DNA of 54,464 nucleotides from DASVHS01 sp038244815 (GTDB taxonomy: Bacteria; Acidobacteriota; Thermoanaerobaculia; Gp7-AA8), in NCBI GenBank assembly GCA_038244815.1, contig JBBRTB010000026.1:1-54464 (forward strand). The letters are read 5' to 3'. The notes beneath the pieces are model-generated. The model had not been told where the DNA came from, made no database searches, and saw nothing but the letters and a program-made list of their open reading frames with translations. How positions within the stretch are numbered: the stretch's first letter is position 1; each line of letters begins with the position of its first letter. A program made the position numbers and the translations under genes. Positions 36,122 through 44,307 of this stretch are shown piece by piece.

Positions 36122-38443
36122 ATGACCATGATTCCGAGTGGCCGTCACATCGAGATTCGCGGCACGGTGCAGGGTGTCGGCTTCCGGCCGTGGGTCTATC
36201 AGGTGGCTCATGCCAGCGGCGTCGCCGGCCGGGTATGCAACGACTCGAGAGGAGTGACGATCGACGCCTTCGGCAGCGCGGAGGCGGTGGCCCGGTTCGT
36301 TCAGGCACTGCAGTCGGGAGCGCCGCCGGCGGCTGCCGTGCGCAGCATCGAATGGAGTGCCATTCCCTTTCAGGCCGCATCCGAGTTCACCATCGATCCC
36401 AGCGCGGAGTCGGCGGATCCGCAGGTCTCGATTCCCGCCGACCTGGCCACGTGCGACGAGTGTCTTGTCGAGATTCTCGATCCGGAGAATCGCCGTTACC
36501 GTTACCCCTTCACGAACTGCACGAACTGTGGTCCTCGCTACTCGATCGTCACGGGCTCGCCATACGACCGGCCGAAGACGTCGATGGCCCGCTTCGAGAT
36601 GTGCGGGGAATGCCGGCGTGAATATGACGATCCGCAGAACCGCCGCTTTCACGCGCAGCCGAACGCGTGTCCGGTCTGTGGTCCGCGTCTGGTCGCAATC
36701 ACCGCGCAGCATCAGGAAGTGTCCACGAATGATCCGATCGGCTTCGCCGCGCGTGCCATCCGCGCCGGCCTCATCGTGGCCGTGAAGGGCATCGGCGGAT
36801 TCCACCTTGCCTGTGACGCCCGGTCGGCCCAGGCGGTACGGCGTCTGCGAGAGCGCAAACACCGCGAGGCCAAACCGCTGGCGGTCATGGTTCGCGACCT
36901 GGAAGACGCGGAAGCGATCGCCGCGCTCACCGCCGGTGAAGAGAAACTGCTCGTGTCCGTCGAGAGGCCCATCGTTCTGGCCCGGGCCCGCGCGGACTCG
37001 ATTCTGACCTGGGACGTTTCGAGCAACGACAGCATTGTCGGGCTCTTCCTGCCGTACACGCCGGTTCACCATCTGCTGGCGCGCGACGCGGCGGTTCCGC
37101 TGGTGATGACCTCCGGCAATCTCTCGGACGAGCCCATGGTCACGACGAACGCCGGCGCGCTCGAGCAGCTCGCCCAGGTGGCCGATCTCTTTCTGATACA
37201 CGACCGCGACATCGTCACGCGTGCCGATGACTCCGTGGTGCGCATCATCGCCGGAGCGCCGGCAATCCTGCGCCGCAGCCGCGGATACGTGCCGCGCGCG
37301 ATCGAGACCAGACGGGAGTTCGCGGAGCCGATCCTCGCCTGCGGAGGCCAGCTCAAGAACACGTTCTGCATCGCTTCCGGCTCGCGCGCGTTTCCCGGTC
37401 CTCACATCGGCGACCTCGACAGCCTGCAGACTCTGGAGGATTACGAGAGGTCGATCGAGCAGATGAAGGAGTTCGTGGGCGTGGCGCCGAGAGTTCTGGC
37501 GCACGATCTCCATCCCGACTATCTGTCGACGCGTTATGCCAAGGGACAGGAGAACGTCTCTACGATCGCCGTGCAGCACCACCACGCTCACGTTGCCAGC
37601 GTCATGGCCGAGTATGGTCTCGACGGTCCTGTCGTCGGTGTCGCTTACGACGGTACCGGCTGGGGAACGGACGGTACTGCCTGGGGCGGTGAGATCCTCA
37701 TCGCCACGTACGAGGACTTCGAGCGCTTCGCCACATTCCGTCCCATTGCGCTCGCCGGCGGCGAGCAGGCCATCCGGCAGCCGTGGCGCATCGCGCTGGC
37801 GCTGCTCGACGACGCATTCGACGGTGAGGCTCCGCTCGATGTCATCCCACTCTTCCAAAGCGTTCCGGCGCCGGCCATCGCCGCGGCCCGGCGGCTTCTG
37901 GAGACCCGATTCAACACTCCGCTGGCGCGCGGCGTGGGCCGTCTCTTCGACGGGTTCGGCGCGTTCATTCTCGGACTGGCCGATGCGCGTTACGAGGGCG
38001 AGATTGCCACGCGCTGGAACCTTGCCGCCGATGGCGGTGAGCGCTGGCGCTATCCCATCGTCATCCACGAAGACGTCACGCCCTGGGAAATCGATCCGCG
38101 GCAGACGGTCAGAGCGGCCATCGACGATCTCGCCGCCGGGCGTTCGCCCGCCACGATCTCGGCACGATTCCACAACACCATCGCCGCCGCGACGATCGAG
38201 GTGTCCCGAGCCGCGGCGGCGCGCGGCGGTATGCCGGTGGTCCTGAGCGGCGGCTGCTTTCAAAACGCGCGGCTCGCCGAGTCGATCATCGACGCTCTGA
38301 AGCCGCACTCCCCTGTCTTCATGAATGGCGTCGTCCCGTGCGGCGACGGCGGCATCGCCCTCGGCCAGGCGTTCATCGCCAACGCCATGCTGCAGCGCAC
38401 GAGGCAGAACGTTGTGGAGAAGGAGGAGCCCGTATGTGTCTAG
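36122..38443 (+). CDS. hypF: Carbamoyltransferase HypF
   Basis: A 773-residue HypF that makes the thiocarbamate on HypE from carbamoyl phosphate and ATP, the first step to the two cyanide ligands of the hydrogenase iron. Domains in order: acylphosphatase (about 5-95, GTVQGVGFRPWVY), the two-part zinc finger with CDEC...CTNCG and CGEC...CPVCGP (about 110-190), YrdC-like (about 205-390) and Kae1-like C-terminal (about 400-770; HHHAHVASVMAEYG and GVAYDGTGWGTDG). Start codons GTG 36119, ATG 36122 and ATG 36128 are all close; ATG 36122 is chosen. It overlaps hypC by 10 bases. Confidence 0.95.
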   Translation: MTMIPSGRHIEIRGTVQGVGFRPWVYQVAHASGVAGRVCNDSRGVTIDAFGSAEAVARFVQALQSGAPPAAAVRSIEWSAIPFQAASEFTIDPSAESADPQVSIPADLATCDECLVEILDPENRRYRYPFTNCTNCGPRYSIVTGSPYDRPKTSMARFEMCGECRREYDDPQNRRFHAQPNACPVCGPRLVAITAQHQEVSTNDPIGFAARAIRAGLIVAVKGIGGFHLACDARSAQAVRRLRERKHREAKPLAVMVRDLEDAEAIAALTAGEEKLLVSVERPIVLARARADSILTWDVSSNDSIVGLFLPYTPVHHLLARDAAVPLVMTSGNLSDEPMVTTNAGALEQLAQVADLFLIHDRDIVTRADDSVVRIIAGAPAILRRSRGYVPRAIETRREFAEPILACGGQLKNTFCIASGSRAFPGPHIGDLDSLQTLEDYERSIEQMKEFVGVAPRVLAHDLHPDYLSTRYAKGQENVSTIAVQHHHAHVASVMAEYGLDGPVVGVAYDGTGWGTDGTAWGGEILIATYEDFERFATFRPIALAGGEQAIRQPWRIALALLDDAFDGEAPLDVIPLFQSVPAPAIAAARRLLETRFNTPLARGVGRLFDGFGAFILGLADARYEGEIATRWNLAADGGERWRYPIVIHEDVTPWEIDPRQTVRAAIDDLAAGRSPATISARFHNTIAAATIEVSRAAAARGGMPVVLSGGCFQNARLAESIIDALKPHSPVFMNGVVPCGDGGIALGQAFIANAMLQRTRQNVVEKEEPVCV

Positions 38444-38709
38444 GTGTTCCCGGTCGTGTCATCGAGGTGAACGGCTGGACAGCCACAGTCGACTTCTGGG
38501 GAGTGCGGAAGCAGGTGCTGCTCAATATCGTCGACGAGCCCGTGGCCCCGGGCGATTACATCCTCAATCACGTGGGCTTCGCCATTCGCCGCATCCCGCC
38601 GGAATCTGTCGCGGAGACGCTGGCGCTGTACGAATCGCTGCTCGCGGACGACGACGGCGACGATCTGATGACAGGTGATGTGCGCGCGGAGATCAGGGGC
38701 ACGGCATGA
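38434..38709 (+). CDS. hypC: Hydrogenase maturation chaperone HypC
   Basis: A 91-residue HypC/HupF protein beginning MCLGVPG; the N-terminal Cys2 (after Met removal) is the conserved iron-binding residue. The body (VIEVNGWTATVDFWGVRKQVLLNIV and GDYILNHVGFAIRRIP) is the OB-like fold. With HypD it carries the Fe(CN)2CO unit and delivers it to the large subunit. The acidic tail is somewhat extended. A GAAGGAGGAG ribosome site lies within the end of hypF. It overlaps hypD by 4 bases. Confidence 0.95.
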   Translation: MCLGVPGRVIEVNGWTATVDFWGVRKQVLLNIVDEPVAPGDYILNHVGFAIRRIPPESVAETLALYESLLADDDGDDLMTGDVRAEIRGTA

Positions 38710-39821
38710 ACGAGCTGCAGTTCCGCGATCCTCAGCTGGCGCGGTCGATGGCCGCGACGCTGGAGCGCCTCACCGGCGAGATCGGCCGGCGCGTGGCCGT
38801 GATGCACGTGTGCGGAAGCCACGAGCAGGCCATCGCCAAGTTCGGTCTGCGCTCGCTGTTTCCGAAGAGTCTCGAGGTGATCATGGGGCCAGGCTGTCCT
38901 GTCTGCGTGACCGACACGCCGGAAGTCGACGAAGGCGTCGTGCTGGCGGGACAGGGAGTGAAGATCGTCACGTTCGGCGACATGCTGCGCGTGCCGGGGA
39001 CGGTGAAGTCGCTCGCCGACGCCCAGGCCGGCGGCGGCGACATCGAGGTCATCTACAGCCCGATGCAGGCCGTCGACATCGCCCGGAAGACGAAAGGCGA
39101 GGTGGTGCTGTTCGCGACGGGATTCGAGACCACCGCCGTGGCCACGGCCGCGGTGATCCTCGGCGATCTTCCGGCGAACTTATCCGTTCTCTCCGCGCAC
39201 AAGTACATCCCACCGGTGATGGAGATCGTGGCCGAGATGCCGGAGTCGCGCATCGAGGGATTCCTCGCCGCCGGACATGCCGCGACGATCACCGGCTCCG
39301 ACGTGTTCCTGCCGTTCGTGGAGAGACACAAGGTCCCCGTGGTCGTGGCCGGATTCGAGCCCATCGACATCCTGGCCGCTCTCGTCGAACTGGTCGAGCT
39401 GATTCACGCCCGGACCCCGCGCGTCGTGAACATGTTCCCGCGCTGTGTCACGCCGGCGGGGAACCTCGCCGCACAGCAGCAGCTCTTCCGCGTGTTCCGT
39501 CCCGTCGGCGGTCGGTGGCGGGGGATCGCCCACGTTCCGAACGGCAATCTGCGCCTGCGCGATGAGTTCGCCCACGTCGATGCGCGCAAACGGTTCACCA
39601 TCGACCTCCCCTCGCTGTGGGACTACGCGCCGCCTCAGTTCGCAGGGCAGTGCATCTGCGGCGACATCATGGCCGGAATCAGAAATCCGAATGACTGCCG
39701 TCTGTTCCAGAAGGAGTGCGTGCCGGAGAATCCCGTCGGCGCGTGCATGGTGTCGAACGAAGGAACGTGCAAGATCTGGCACCTCTACGGCGGCGTGCCC
39801 GACCTCGAGGAGAGTGCATGA
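38706..39821 (+). CDS. hypD: Hydrogenase maturation protein HypD
   Basis: A 371-residue HypD scaffold where the Fe(CN)2CO group is assembled. Conserved motifs are MHVCGSHEQAI, GPGCPVC (redox cysteines), GFETTAVATA, and the C-terminal [4Fe-4S] region with CICGD...CRLFQKEC and later cysteines. It overlaps hypC and hypE by 4 bases on each side (ATGA junctions), so the order C-D-E is strictly coupled. Confidence 0.96.
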   Translation: MNELQFRDPQLARSMAATLERLTGEIGRRVAVMHVCGSHEQAIAKFGLRSLFPKSLEVIMGPGCPVCVTDTPEVDEGVVLAGQGVKIVTFGDMLRVPGTVKSLADAQAGGGDIEVIYSPMQAVDIARKTKGEVVLFATGFETTAVATAAVILGDLPANLSVLSAHKYIPPVMEIVAEMPESRIEGFLAAGHAATITGSDVFLPFVERHKVPVVVAGFEPIDILAALVELVELIHARTPRVVNMFPRCVTPAGNLAAQQQLFRVFRPVGGRWRGIAHVPNGNLRLRDEFAHVDARKRFTIDLPSLWDYAPPQFAGQCICGDIMAGIRNPNDCRLFQKECVPENPVGACMVSNEGTCKIWHLYGGVPDLEESA

Positions 39822-40852
39822 CAGCGATCCTGGCACCGCCTTCCGGCCACATTACGCTCAAGCAGGGCGGCGGTGGCAGGGCCATGCGCACGCTCATCGA
39901 GAAACTGTTCGTGCACGACTTCGCCGCGCTGCCGTTCGACGGCGTCGGAGTCGATGCCATGGACGACGGCGCGGCATTCCGCATCGGCGACGACTGGCTG
40001 GTCATCACCACCGACTCGCATGTCATCCATCCGATCTTCTTCCCGGGCGGCGACATCGGCCGGCTGTCCATCTGCGGCACGGTGAACGACCTGGCCATGA
40101 TGGGCGCCACGCGCGTTTCGGCGCTCACTTGCGCGGTCATTCTCGAGGAAGGATTCTCCGTCGAGTCGTTGCAGTTGATTCAGCAATCGATGGTCGTGGC
40201 CTGCCGCGAATCGAACGCTCCGGTCGTCACGGGCGATACGAAGGTCATGGGACGCGGTGAGCTCGACGGCATCGTCATCAACACCTGCGGCATCGGCCTG
40301 ACGCGGACGCTGATCCGCGACAACGGTCTGGTGGTGGGCGACAGGATCATCGTCACCGGCTCGATCGGAGAACATGGACTGGCGGTCATGGCCGCGCGGC
40401 ATGGCATCGAGTTCGACGGGGATCTCGTTTCCGATGTCGCACCGGTCAACACCATGATCGACTCGATCCTCGACCCGCGGGCGATCAGCGCGATGAAGGA
40501 TCCCACTCGTGGCGGAGTGGCCAGTGCGCTGCACGAGATGGCATCGAAGAGCCGCGTCGGCATCGTCGTCACCGAACAGGCCATTCCCGTCACCGCCGCC
40601 GTCCGCTCCGTCTCCGAGCTTCTGGGGATCGATCCGCTGCATGTCGCCAATGAGGGGAAGGCCCTCATCGGTGTGCACCCGGAGTTTGCCGACGGCGTCC
40701 TCGATCGATTGCGGCGCCATCCGCTGGGACGGAACGCCGCCATCATCGGCACCTGTGTCGTGGATCGTCCGGGCTCGATCGTCCTCGAGACCGGATTCGG
40801 AAGGAGACTGCTGGCCGAGCCGGAAGGCGAGCCGCTGCCCCGCATATGCTGA
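39818..40852 (+). CDS. hypE: Hydrogenase maturation protein HypE
   Basis: A 344-residue PurM-like ATPase that dehydrates the C-terminal thiocarbamate made by HypF to thiocyanate. The glycine-rich HITLKQGGGGRAM start, DPTRGGVASALHEMA and the essential C-terminal PRIC ending with its acceptor cysteine are all present. ATG 39818 overlaps the hypD stop. The gene's last 7 bases overlap the start of a formyltransferase gene, linking CN-ligand synthesis to predicted CO-ligand synthesis. Confidence 0.95.
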   Translation: MTAILAPPSGHITLKQGGGGRAMRTLIEKLFVHDFAALPFDGVGVDAMDDGAAFRIGDDWLVITTDSHVIHPIFFPGGDIGRLSICGTVNDLAMMGATRVSALTCAVILEEGFSVESLQLIQQSMVVACRESNAPVVTGDTKVMGRGELDGIVINTCGIGLTRTLIRDNGLVVGDRIIVTGSIGEHGLAVMAARHGIEFDGDLVSDVAPVNTMIDSILDPRAISAMKDPTRGGVASALHEMASKSRVGIVVTEQAIPVTAAVRSVSELLGIDPLHVANEGKALIGVHPEFADGVLDRLRRHPLGRNAAIIGTCVVDRPGSIVLETGFGRRLLAEPEGEPLPRIC

Positions 40853-41523
40853 ACGACATCCTTCACGTAGCCGTGCTGAGCTCCAAGCGTGCCCCCGCGC
40901 TCGACGCTCTGCTCCACCATCCCGAGCGCGGACTGGTATTCACGGTCGACTGCGTCATCAGCTCCGAGCCTCGGTTCAGCGAATGCGCTGTGCCGGTCAT
41001 CACCCATCCCATCCGTTCGTTCTACGACGCGGCGCGCGCACCGATCGGCGACCGCTCCGTGCGCCGCAGCTACGACGCGCGCACCGCCAGGACGCTCGCC
41101 TACATGGGTTCCGACGTCGTCCTCACCCTCGGCTACCTGTACGAGCTCACCGAGCCGATGCTGGCCGCGTTTCCGAATGCGATTTTCAACGTCCACGACG
41201 CCGATCTGGCTATCCGCCGCAGCGACGGGCGGCCGCGGTATCCCGGTCTGCACGCCACGCGCGACGCCATCATCGCCGGCGAGAGGGAAACGCGCAGTTC
41301 CATGCATCTGGTCACGGCGGACGTCGACGGCGGACCGATCGTGGCTCGCAGCGAGGCCTTTCCGGTGGCGCCGTTCGCGCAGGAAGCGGCGATGTCCGGA
41401 CATCACGACATCGTGCGCGCCTACGCCTGGGCGCAGCGTGAATGGATGATGCGCCGGAGCTGGGCCGACCTGGTCATCGAGACGCTCGACCAGATCGCAC
41501 TCATGAGCGAGGCCGTGGTATGA
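40846..41523 (+). CDS. Formyl-tetrahydrofolate-dependent transferase-like protein (N-terminal half of HypX as a separate gene)
   Basis: A 225-residue protein with the fold pattern of GART/Fmt formyltransferases. The catalytic triad is recognisable: N115-x-H117 in NAIFNVHDADL and D161 in TADVDGGPIVA, with the GLHA...AIIAGE linker between. It lies inside the hyp operon and overlaps hypE by 7 bases and the next crotonase gene by 4. HypX, which makes the CO ligand from N10-formyl-THF through formyl-CoA, consists of such a domain fused to a crotonase domain. The motif here is closer to PurN/Fmt than to canonical HypX, so equivalence is inference. Confidence 0.75.
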   Translation: MLNDILHVAVLSSKRAPALDALLHHPERGLVFTVDCVISSEPRFSECAVPVITHPIRSFYDAARAPIGDRSVRRSYDARTARTLAYMGSDVVLTLGYLYELTEPMLAAFPNAIFNVHDADLAIRRSDGRPRYPGLHATRDAIIAGERETRSSMHLVTADVDGGPIVARSEAFPVAPFAQEAAMSGHHDIVRAYAWAQREWMMRRSWADLVIETLDQIALMSEAVV

Positions 41524-42359
41524 CGAACATTCTCGCCGTGACCGCGAATCACGTCGGCACGATCACCATCAACCGTCCCGATCGGTTCAACTCCCTCGAC
41601 GTCGAGACCGCGCGCGATCTGCGCAAGGCCGGGTTGAGCATGGCCCGAGACCGCGATGTCCGCGCGGTCGTCCTCCGTGGCGTCGACGGTGTCTTCTGCA
41701 GCGGTGCCGATCTCAAATACATCCGCGCCGGCGGGGAGGCTGCTGACCTCGACTTCCATCAACCGAGGCCCGAGGCCCCAGGCCCGAGGCCTCCGTACGG
41801 AGAAGTCTTCAAGCAGATCCTCGAGTACATCCACAGCACCATCTCCGAGATCCGCCGCGCGCCGAAACCATTCATCGCCGCGGTCGACGGAATCGCCGCG
41901 GCGGGAGGGTTCGGGCTGGCCATGGCCTGCGATCTCGTCTTCGCATCCGAGCGCGCCACGTTCGAGTGGGCCTACTCGAAGACGGGATTGACGGGTGCCG
42001 AAAGCTCGACGTTCATGCTTCCCCGCCTGGTCGGACTGAGGCGTTCTCTGGAGATGCTGTTTCTCAATCCGCGCATCGGCGCCGCGCGCGCTCTCGACAT
42101 CGGGCTGATCACGGCGGTCTATCCGGCCGATTCATTCGACCGCGACGTTCACGCCGTCGCCGAGCGCCTGGCCGGCGGACCGACCGAGGCGTTCGGTGTG
42201 GCCAAGGACCTGTTGAACCAGGCGGCAGGCCTGGACCGGCTCGACGTCCACCTCGACCGCGAGCTCGAACACCTGACGCGCATCGCGGACGGACCGAACT
42301 TCGCCGAAGGAATCGACGCGTTTTTCGAGAAGCGCCAGCCCGCGTTCGGAGTGCGCTGA
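41520..42359 (+). CDS. Enoyl-CoA hydratase/isomerase-family protein (C-terminal half of HypX as a separate gene)
   Basis: A 279-residue crotonase. The oxyanion hole segments are FCSGADLKYI (59-68) and GIAAAGGFGLAMACD (124-138); E161 in GLTGAESS is a candidate acid-base residue. The gene is embedded between the formyltransferase and hypA (1-base gap), so it probably serves hydrogenase maturation as formyl-CoA decarbonylase rather than fatty acid oxidation. Residues 80-92 (HQPRPEAPGPRPP) correspond to an in-frame run of CCGAGGC heptads and look like a repeat insertion in a surface loop. ATG 41520 overlaps the upstream stop. Confidence 0.8.
   Translation: MTNILAVTANHVGTITINRPDRFNSLDVETARDLRKAGLSMARDRDVRAVVLRGVDGVFCSGADLKYIRAGGEAADLDFHQPRPEAPGPRPPYGEVFKQILEYIHSTISEIRRAPKPFIAAVDGIAAAGGFGLAMACDLVFASERATFEWAYSKTGLTGAESSTFMLPRLVGLRRSLEMLFLNPRIGAARALDIGLITAVYPADSFDRDVHAVAERLAGGPTEAFGVAKDLLNQAAGLDRLDVHLDRELEHLTRIADGPNFAEGIDAFFEKRQPAFGVR
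41763..41790. repeat. In-frame heptad array inside the crotonase gene
   Basis: Four heptads (CCGAGGC, CCGAGGC, CCCAGGC, CCGAGGC) in tandem, preceded by AA as in the intergenic array at 19951. The unit differs by one base from CCGAGGA there. The array encodes the Pro/Arg-rich loop QPRPEAPGPRPP. Confidence 0.8.
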
Positions 42360-42360
42360 C

Positions 42361-42702
42361 ATGCACGAATACTCCATCATTCAGTCGCTGGTCGACTCGG
42401 TCGAGAAAACCGCCCGCCAGCGCCCCGGCGCCACGGTGCACAGCATCGAGGTTCGCATCGGCGAGCTGTCGGGTGTCGACAGCGAGCTGTTGGCCACGGC
42501 CTATGACGTGTTCCGGGCCGGTACGGTGTGCGAGCACGCCACGATGTCGATCGAGCGCGTTCCGGCACGCTGGAGCTGCCCGAAGTGCCGGCACGACCTG
42601 GCCCGCGGAGCAGTCCTGCGATGTCCCCTCTGCCATGGACCGGCGGAACTCGCTTCCGGCGACGAAATCATCCTGCAACGAATCGAACTGGAGGTGGCCT
42701 GA
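42361..42702 (+). CDS. hypA: Nickel metallochaperone HypA
   Basis: A 113-residue HypA beginning with the invariant MHEYS (nickel ligands Met1, His2; HypA family often MHE) and carrying a zinc site of two CxxC motifs (CPKC and CPLC). It takes nickel from HypB and transfers it to the hydrogenase large subunit. It follows the crotonase after 1 base and overlaps hypB by one base. Confidence 0.95.
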   Translation: MHEYSIIQSLVDSVEKTARQRPGATVHSIEVRIGELSGVDSELLATAYDVFRAGTVCEHATMSIERVPARWSCPKCRHDLARGAVLRCPLCHGPAELASGDEIILQRIELEVA

Positions 42703-43427
42703 TGTGTCAGGACTGCGGATGTGGTGATGTCAATCTCGTTCCCGTTCCACTGCAGGAGCGCATTCTGGCGCGGAACGACAGCGTAGCGGCGCACAACCGT
42801 GTGCACTTTCAGGATCGCTCCATCCTGGCCATCAACCTCATGGGCTCGCCGGGATCGGGCAAGACCGCGGTGCTCGAAGCGACCGCGCGCGCGTTCAAAG
42901 GCGGCCGCAACCTCGCCGCCGTAGCCGGCGATCTGGCCACCGAAAACGACTCGCTGCGGCTGCAGCAGGCCGGAATCTGCTCGCGGGCGATCACGACGGG
43001 CCAGGCCTGTCATCTCGACGCCGAGATGGTGCATCATGCGCTGCACGACTTCGATCTGACCGGCGTGGAGTACTTCTTCATCGAGAACGTCGGCAACCTC
43101 GTCTGTCCGGCCGTCTACGATCTCGGCGAGAACGCCAACGTCGTGGCGCTGTCGGTGACCGAGGGGGAAGACAAGCCGGTGAAATATCCGACGATGTTTG
43201 CGAAGGCGGACCTCGTGCTTCTCACGAAAGTCGATCTGCTCATCCATCTGCCGAACGTGAGCATGTCGAAGATCGAGGACTCCATCGCGCACGTCATGCC
43301 GCGGCCGAAGATCATCTCCATCTCGGCGCAGGATGGATACGGCGTCAGCCGCTGGATCGACTGGCTCGAGGAGCGGCGCTCCAGACTCCTGGCCGCGCAA
43401 CACACTGCGGAGCTCCAGCACGCATGA
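42702..43427 (+). CDS. hypB: Hydrogenase nickel incorporation GTPase HypB
   Basis: A 241-residue GTPase. The N-terminal CxxCGC motif (CQDCGCGD) gives the high-affinity nickel site; there is no His-rich stretch. P-loop is GSPGSGKT, and ENVGNLVCPAVYDLGE is the conserved metal-switch region, followed by TKVDL. It loads nickel onto HypA in a GTP-dependent step. Its end overlaps the start of a predicted nickel permease by 4 bases. Confidence 0.95.
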   Translation: MCQDCGCGDVNLVPVPLQERILARNDSVAAHNRVHFQDRSILAINLMGSPGSGKTAVLEATARAFKGGRNLAAVAGDLATENDSLRLQQAGICSRAITTGQACHLDAEMVHHALHDFDLTGVEYFFIENVGNLVCPAVYDLGENANVVALSVTEGEDKPVKYPTMFAKADLVLLTKVDLLIHLPNVSMSKIEDSIAHVMPRPKIISISAQDGYGVSRWIDWLEERRSRLLAAQHTAELQHA

Positions 43428-44077
43428 ACGACGGGATGCTCGTGGCGCTCGTCATCGCGGCGGCGACCGTCGGTTCGCTGCACACGATGGCGCCCGATCA
43501 CTGGATGCCGTTCGCCGCGCTGGCGCGTGCCCGTCGCTGGACGCTGCCGCGCACCGCGCGCACGACGGTTCTCTGCGGCTTCGGCCACGTCACGGTGTCC
43601 GCGGCACTCGGTGTGGCCGGACTGGTGGCGGGACTGACGGTGATCCACGCCGTCGGCTCGCATCTCGAGAAACAGGCCAACTGGATGCTGATGGCCTTCG
43701 GCACCGTCTACATGATCTGGGGTCTCTCGCGCGGACCGCACGCGCACCATCATCACGATCACCAGCACGATGGCGGTCACAACTACGATCACGACCACGG
43801 ACTCACCGAGTGGTCGCTGTTTCTTCTGTTCTGTGCCGACCCCTGCGTCGCGGTGATCCCGCTGATCATGGCCGCATCGGCGGGAGGATGGAGCGCGGTC
43901 GCGGCGGTGGTGATCACGTACGAAGTGGCCACGATCGCCACGATGGTCGTCTTCGTCGCCGCCGCCCATGCCGGCGTCAGCAGAATCCGCAACCCGTGGA
44001 TCGATCGATTCGGTCACGCCGCCGCCGGCGCCTGCATCGTGTCGATCGGCGCGGCCATGGCCTGGCTGGGGATCTAG
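43424..44077 (+). CDS. Nickel/cobalt permease-like membrane protein with His-rich loop
   Basis: A 217-residue protein with about six transmembrane helices. The first helix ends in HTMAPDHWMPFAALAR, similar to the HxxxxDH motif of NiCoT, NicO/RcnA and UreH-type nickel transporters, and a cytosolic or periplasmic loop HAHHHHDHQHDGGHNYDHDH is built for metal binding. Its coupling to hypB (ATGA overlap) makes nickel supply for the hydrogenase the likely role. The direction, uptake or efflux, cannot be read from the sequence. Downstream is a large repeat array. Confidence 0.82.
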   Translation: MNDGMLVALVIAAATVGSLHTMAPDHWMPFAALARARRWTLPRTARTTVLCGFGHVTVSAALGVAGLVAGLTVIHAVGSHLEKQANWMLMAFGTVYMIWGLSRGPHAHHHHDHQHDGGHNYDHDHGLTEWSLFLLFCADPCVAVIPLIMAASAGGWSAVAAVVITYEVATIATMVVFVAAAHAGVSRIRNPWIDRFGHAAAGACIVSIGAAMAWLGI

Positions 44078-44083
44078 CTTTGC

Positions 44084-44306
44084 GTCGCTGGGTCGCTGGG
44101 TCGCTGGGTCGCTGGGACGCTGGGACGCTGGGTCGCTGGGGGCTCGGTGCTGGGTGCTGGGTTAGAACCGGTAGCCGGTAGCCGGTAGCCGGTAGCGGGC
44201 AGCCAGTTACCAGTTACCGATTACCAGTTACCGATTACCAGTTACCGGTTCTGGCCGAGCACCCAGCACCCAGCACCGAGCACCGAGCACCGAGCACCCA
44301 GCACCC
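44084..44306. repeat. Large nested array of 7-8 bp tandem repeats
   Basis: Blocks in order: GTCGCTGG-type octads (44084-44141), CTCGGTGCTGGGTGCTGGG (44143-44161), CCGGTAG heptads (about 44168-44196), CCAGTTA/CCGATTA heptads (about 44203-44249) and AGCACCC/AGCACCG heptads (about 44258-44306). The second block is perfectly complementary over 19 bases to 44262-44280, and AGAACCGGTA (44164-44173) pairs with TACCGGTTCT (44243-44252), so a long nested hairpin can form. It fills the gap between two convergent genes. Confidence 0.85.
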
Positions 44307-44307
44307 G

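Noticed and set aside
41520..42359. Fatty acid beta-oxidation enoyl-CoA hydratase
   Set aside because: Its overlap with the formyltransferase gene and position between hypE and hypA make a hydrogenase role more likely; no other beta-oxidation gene is present.
44084..44306. Possible CRISPR array
   Set aside because: Units are 7-8 bp directly abutting, without unique spacers, and no cas genes are near.
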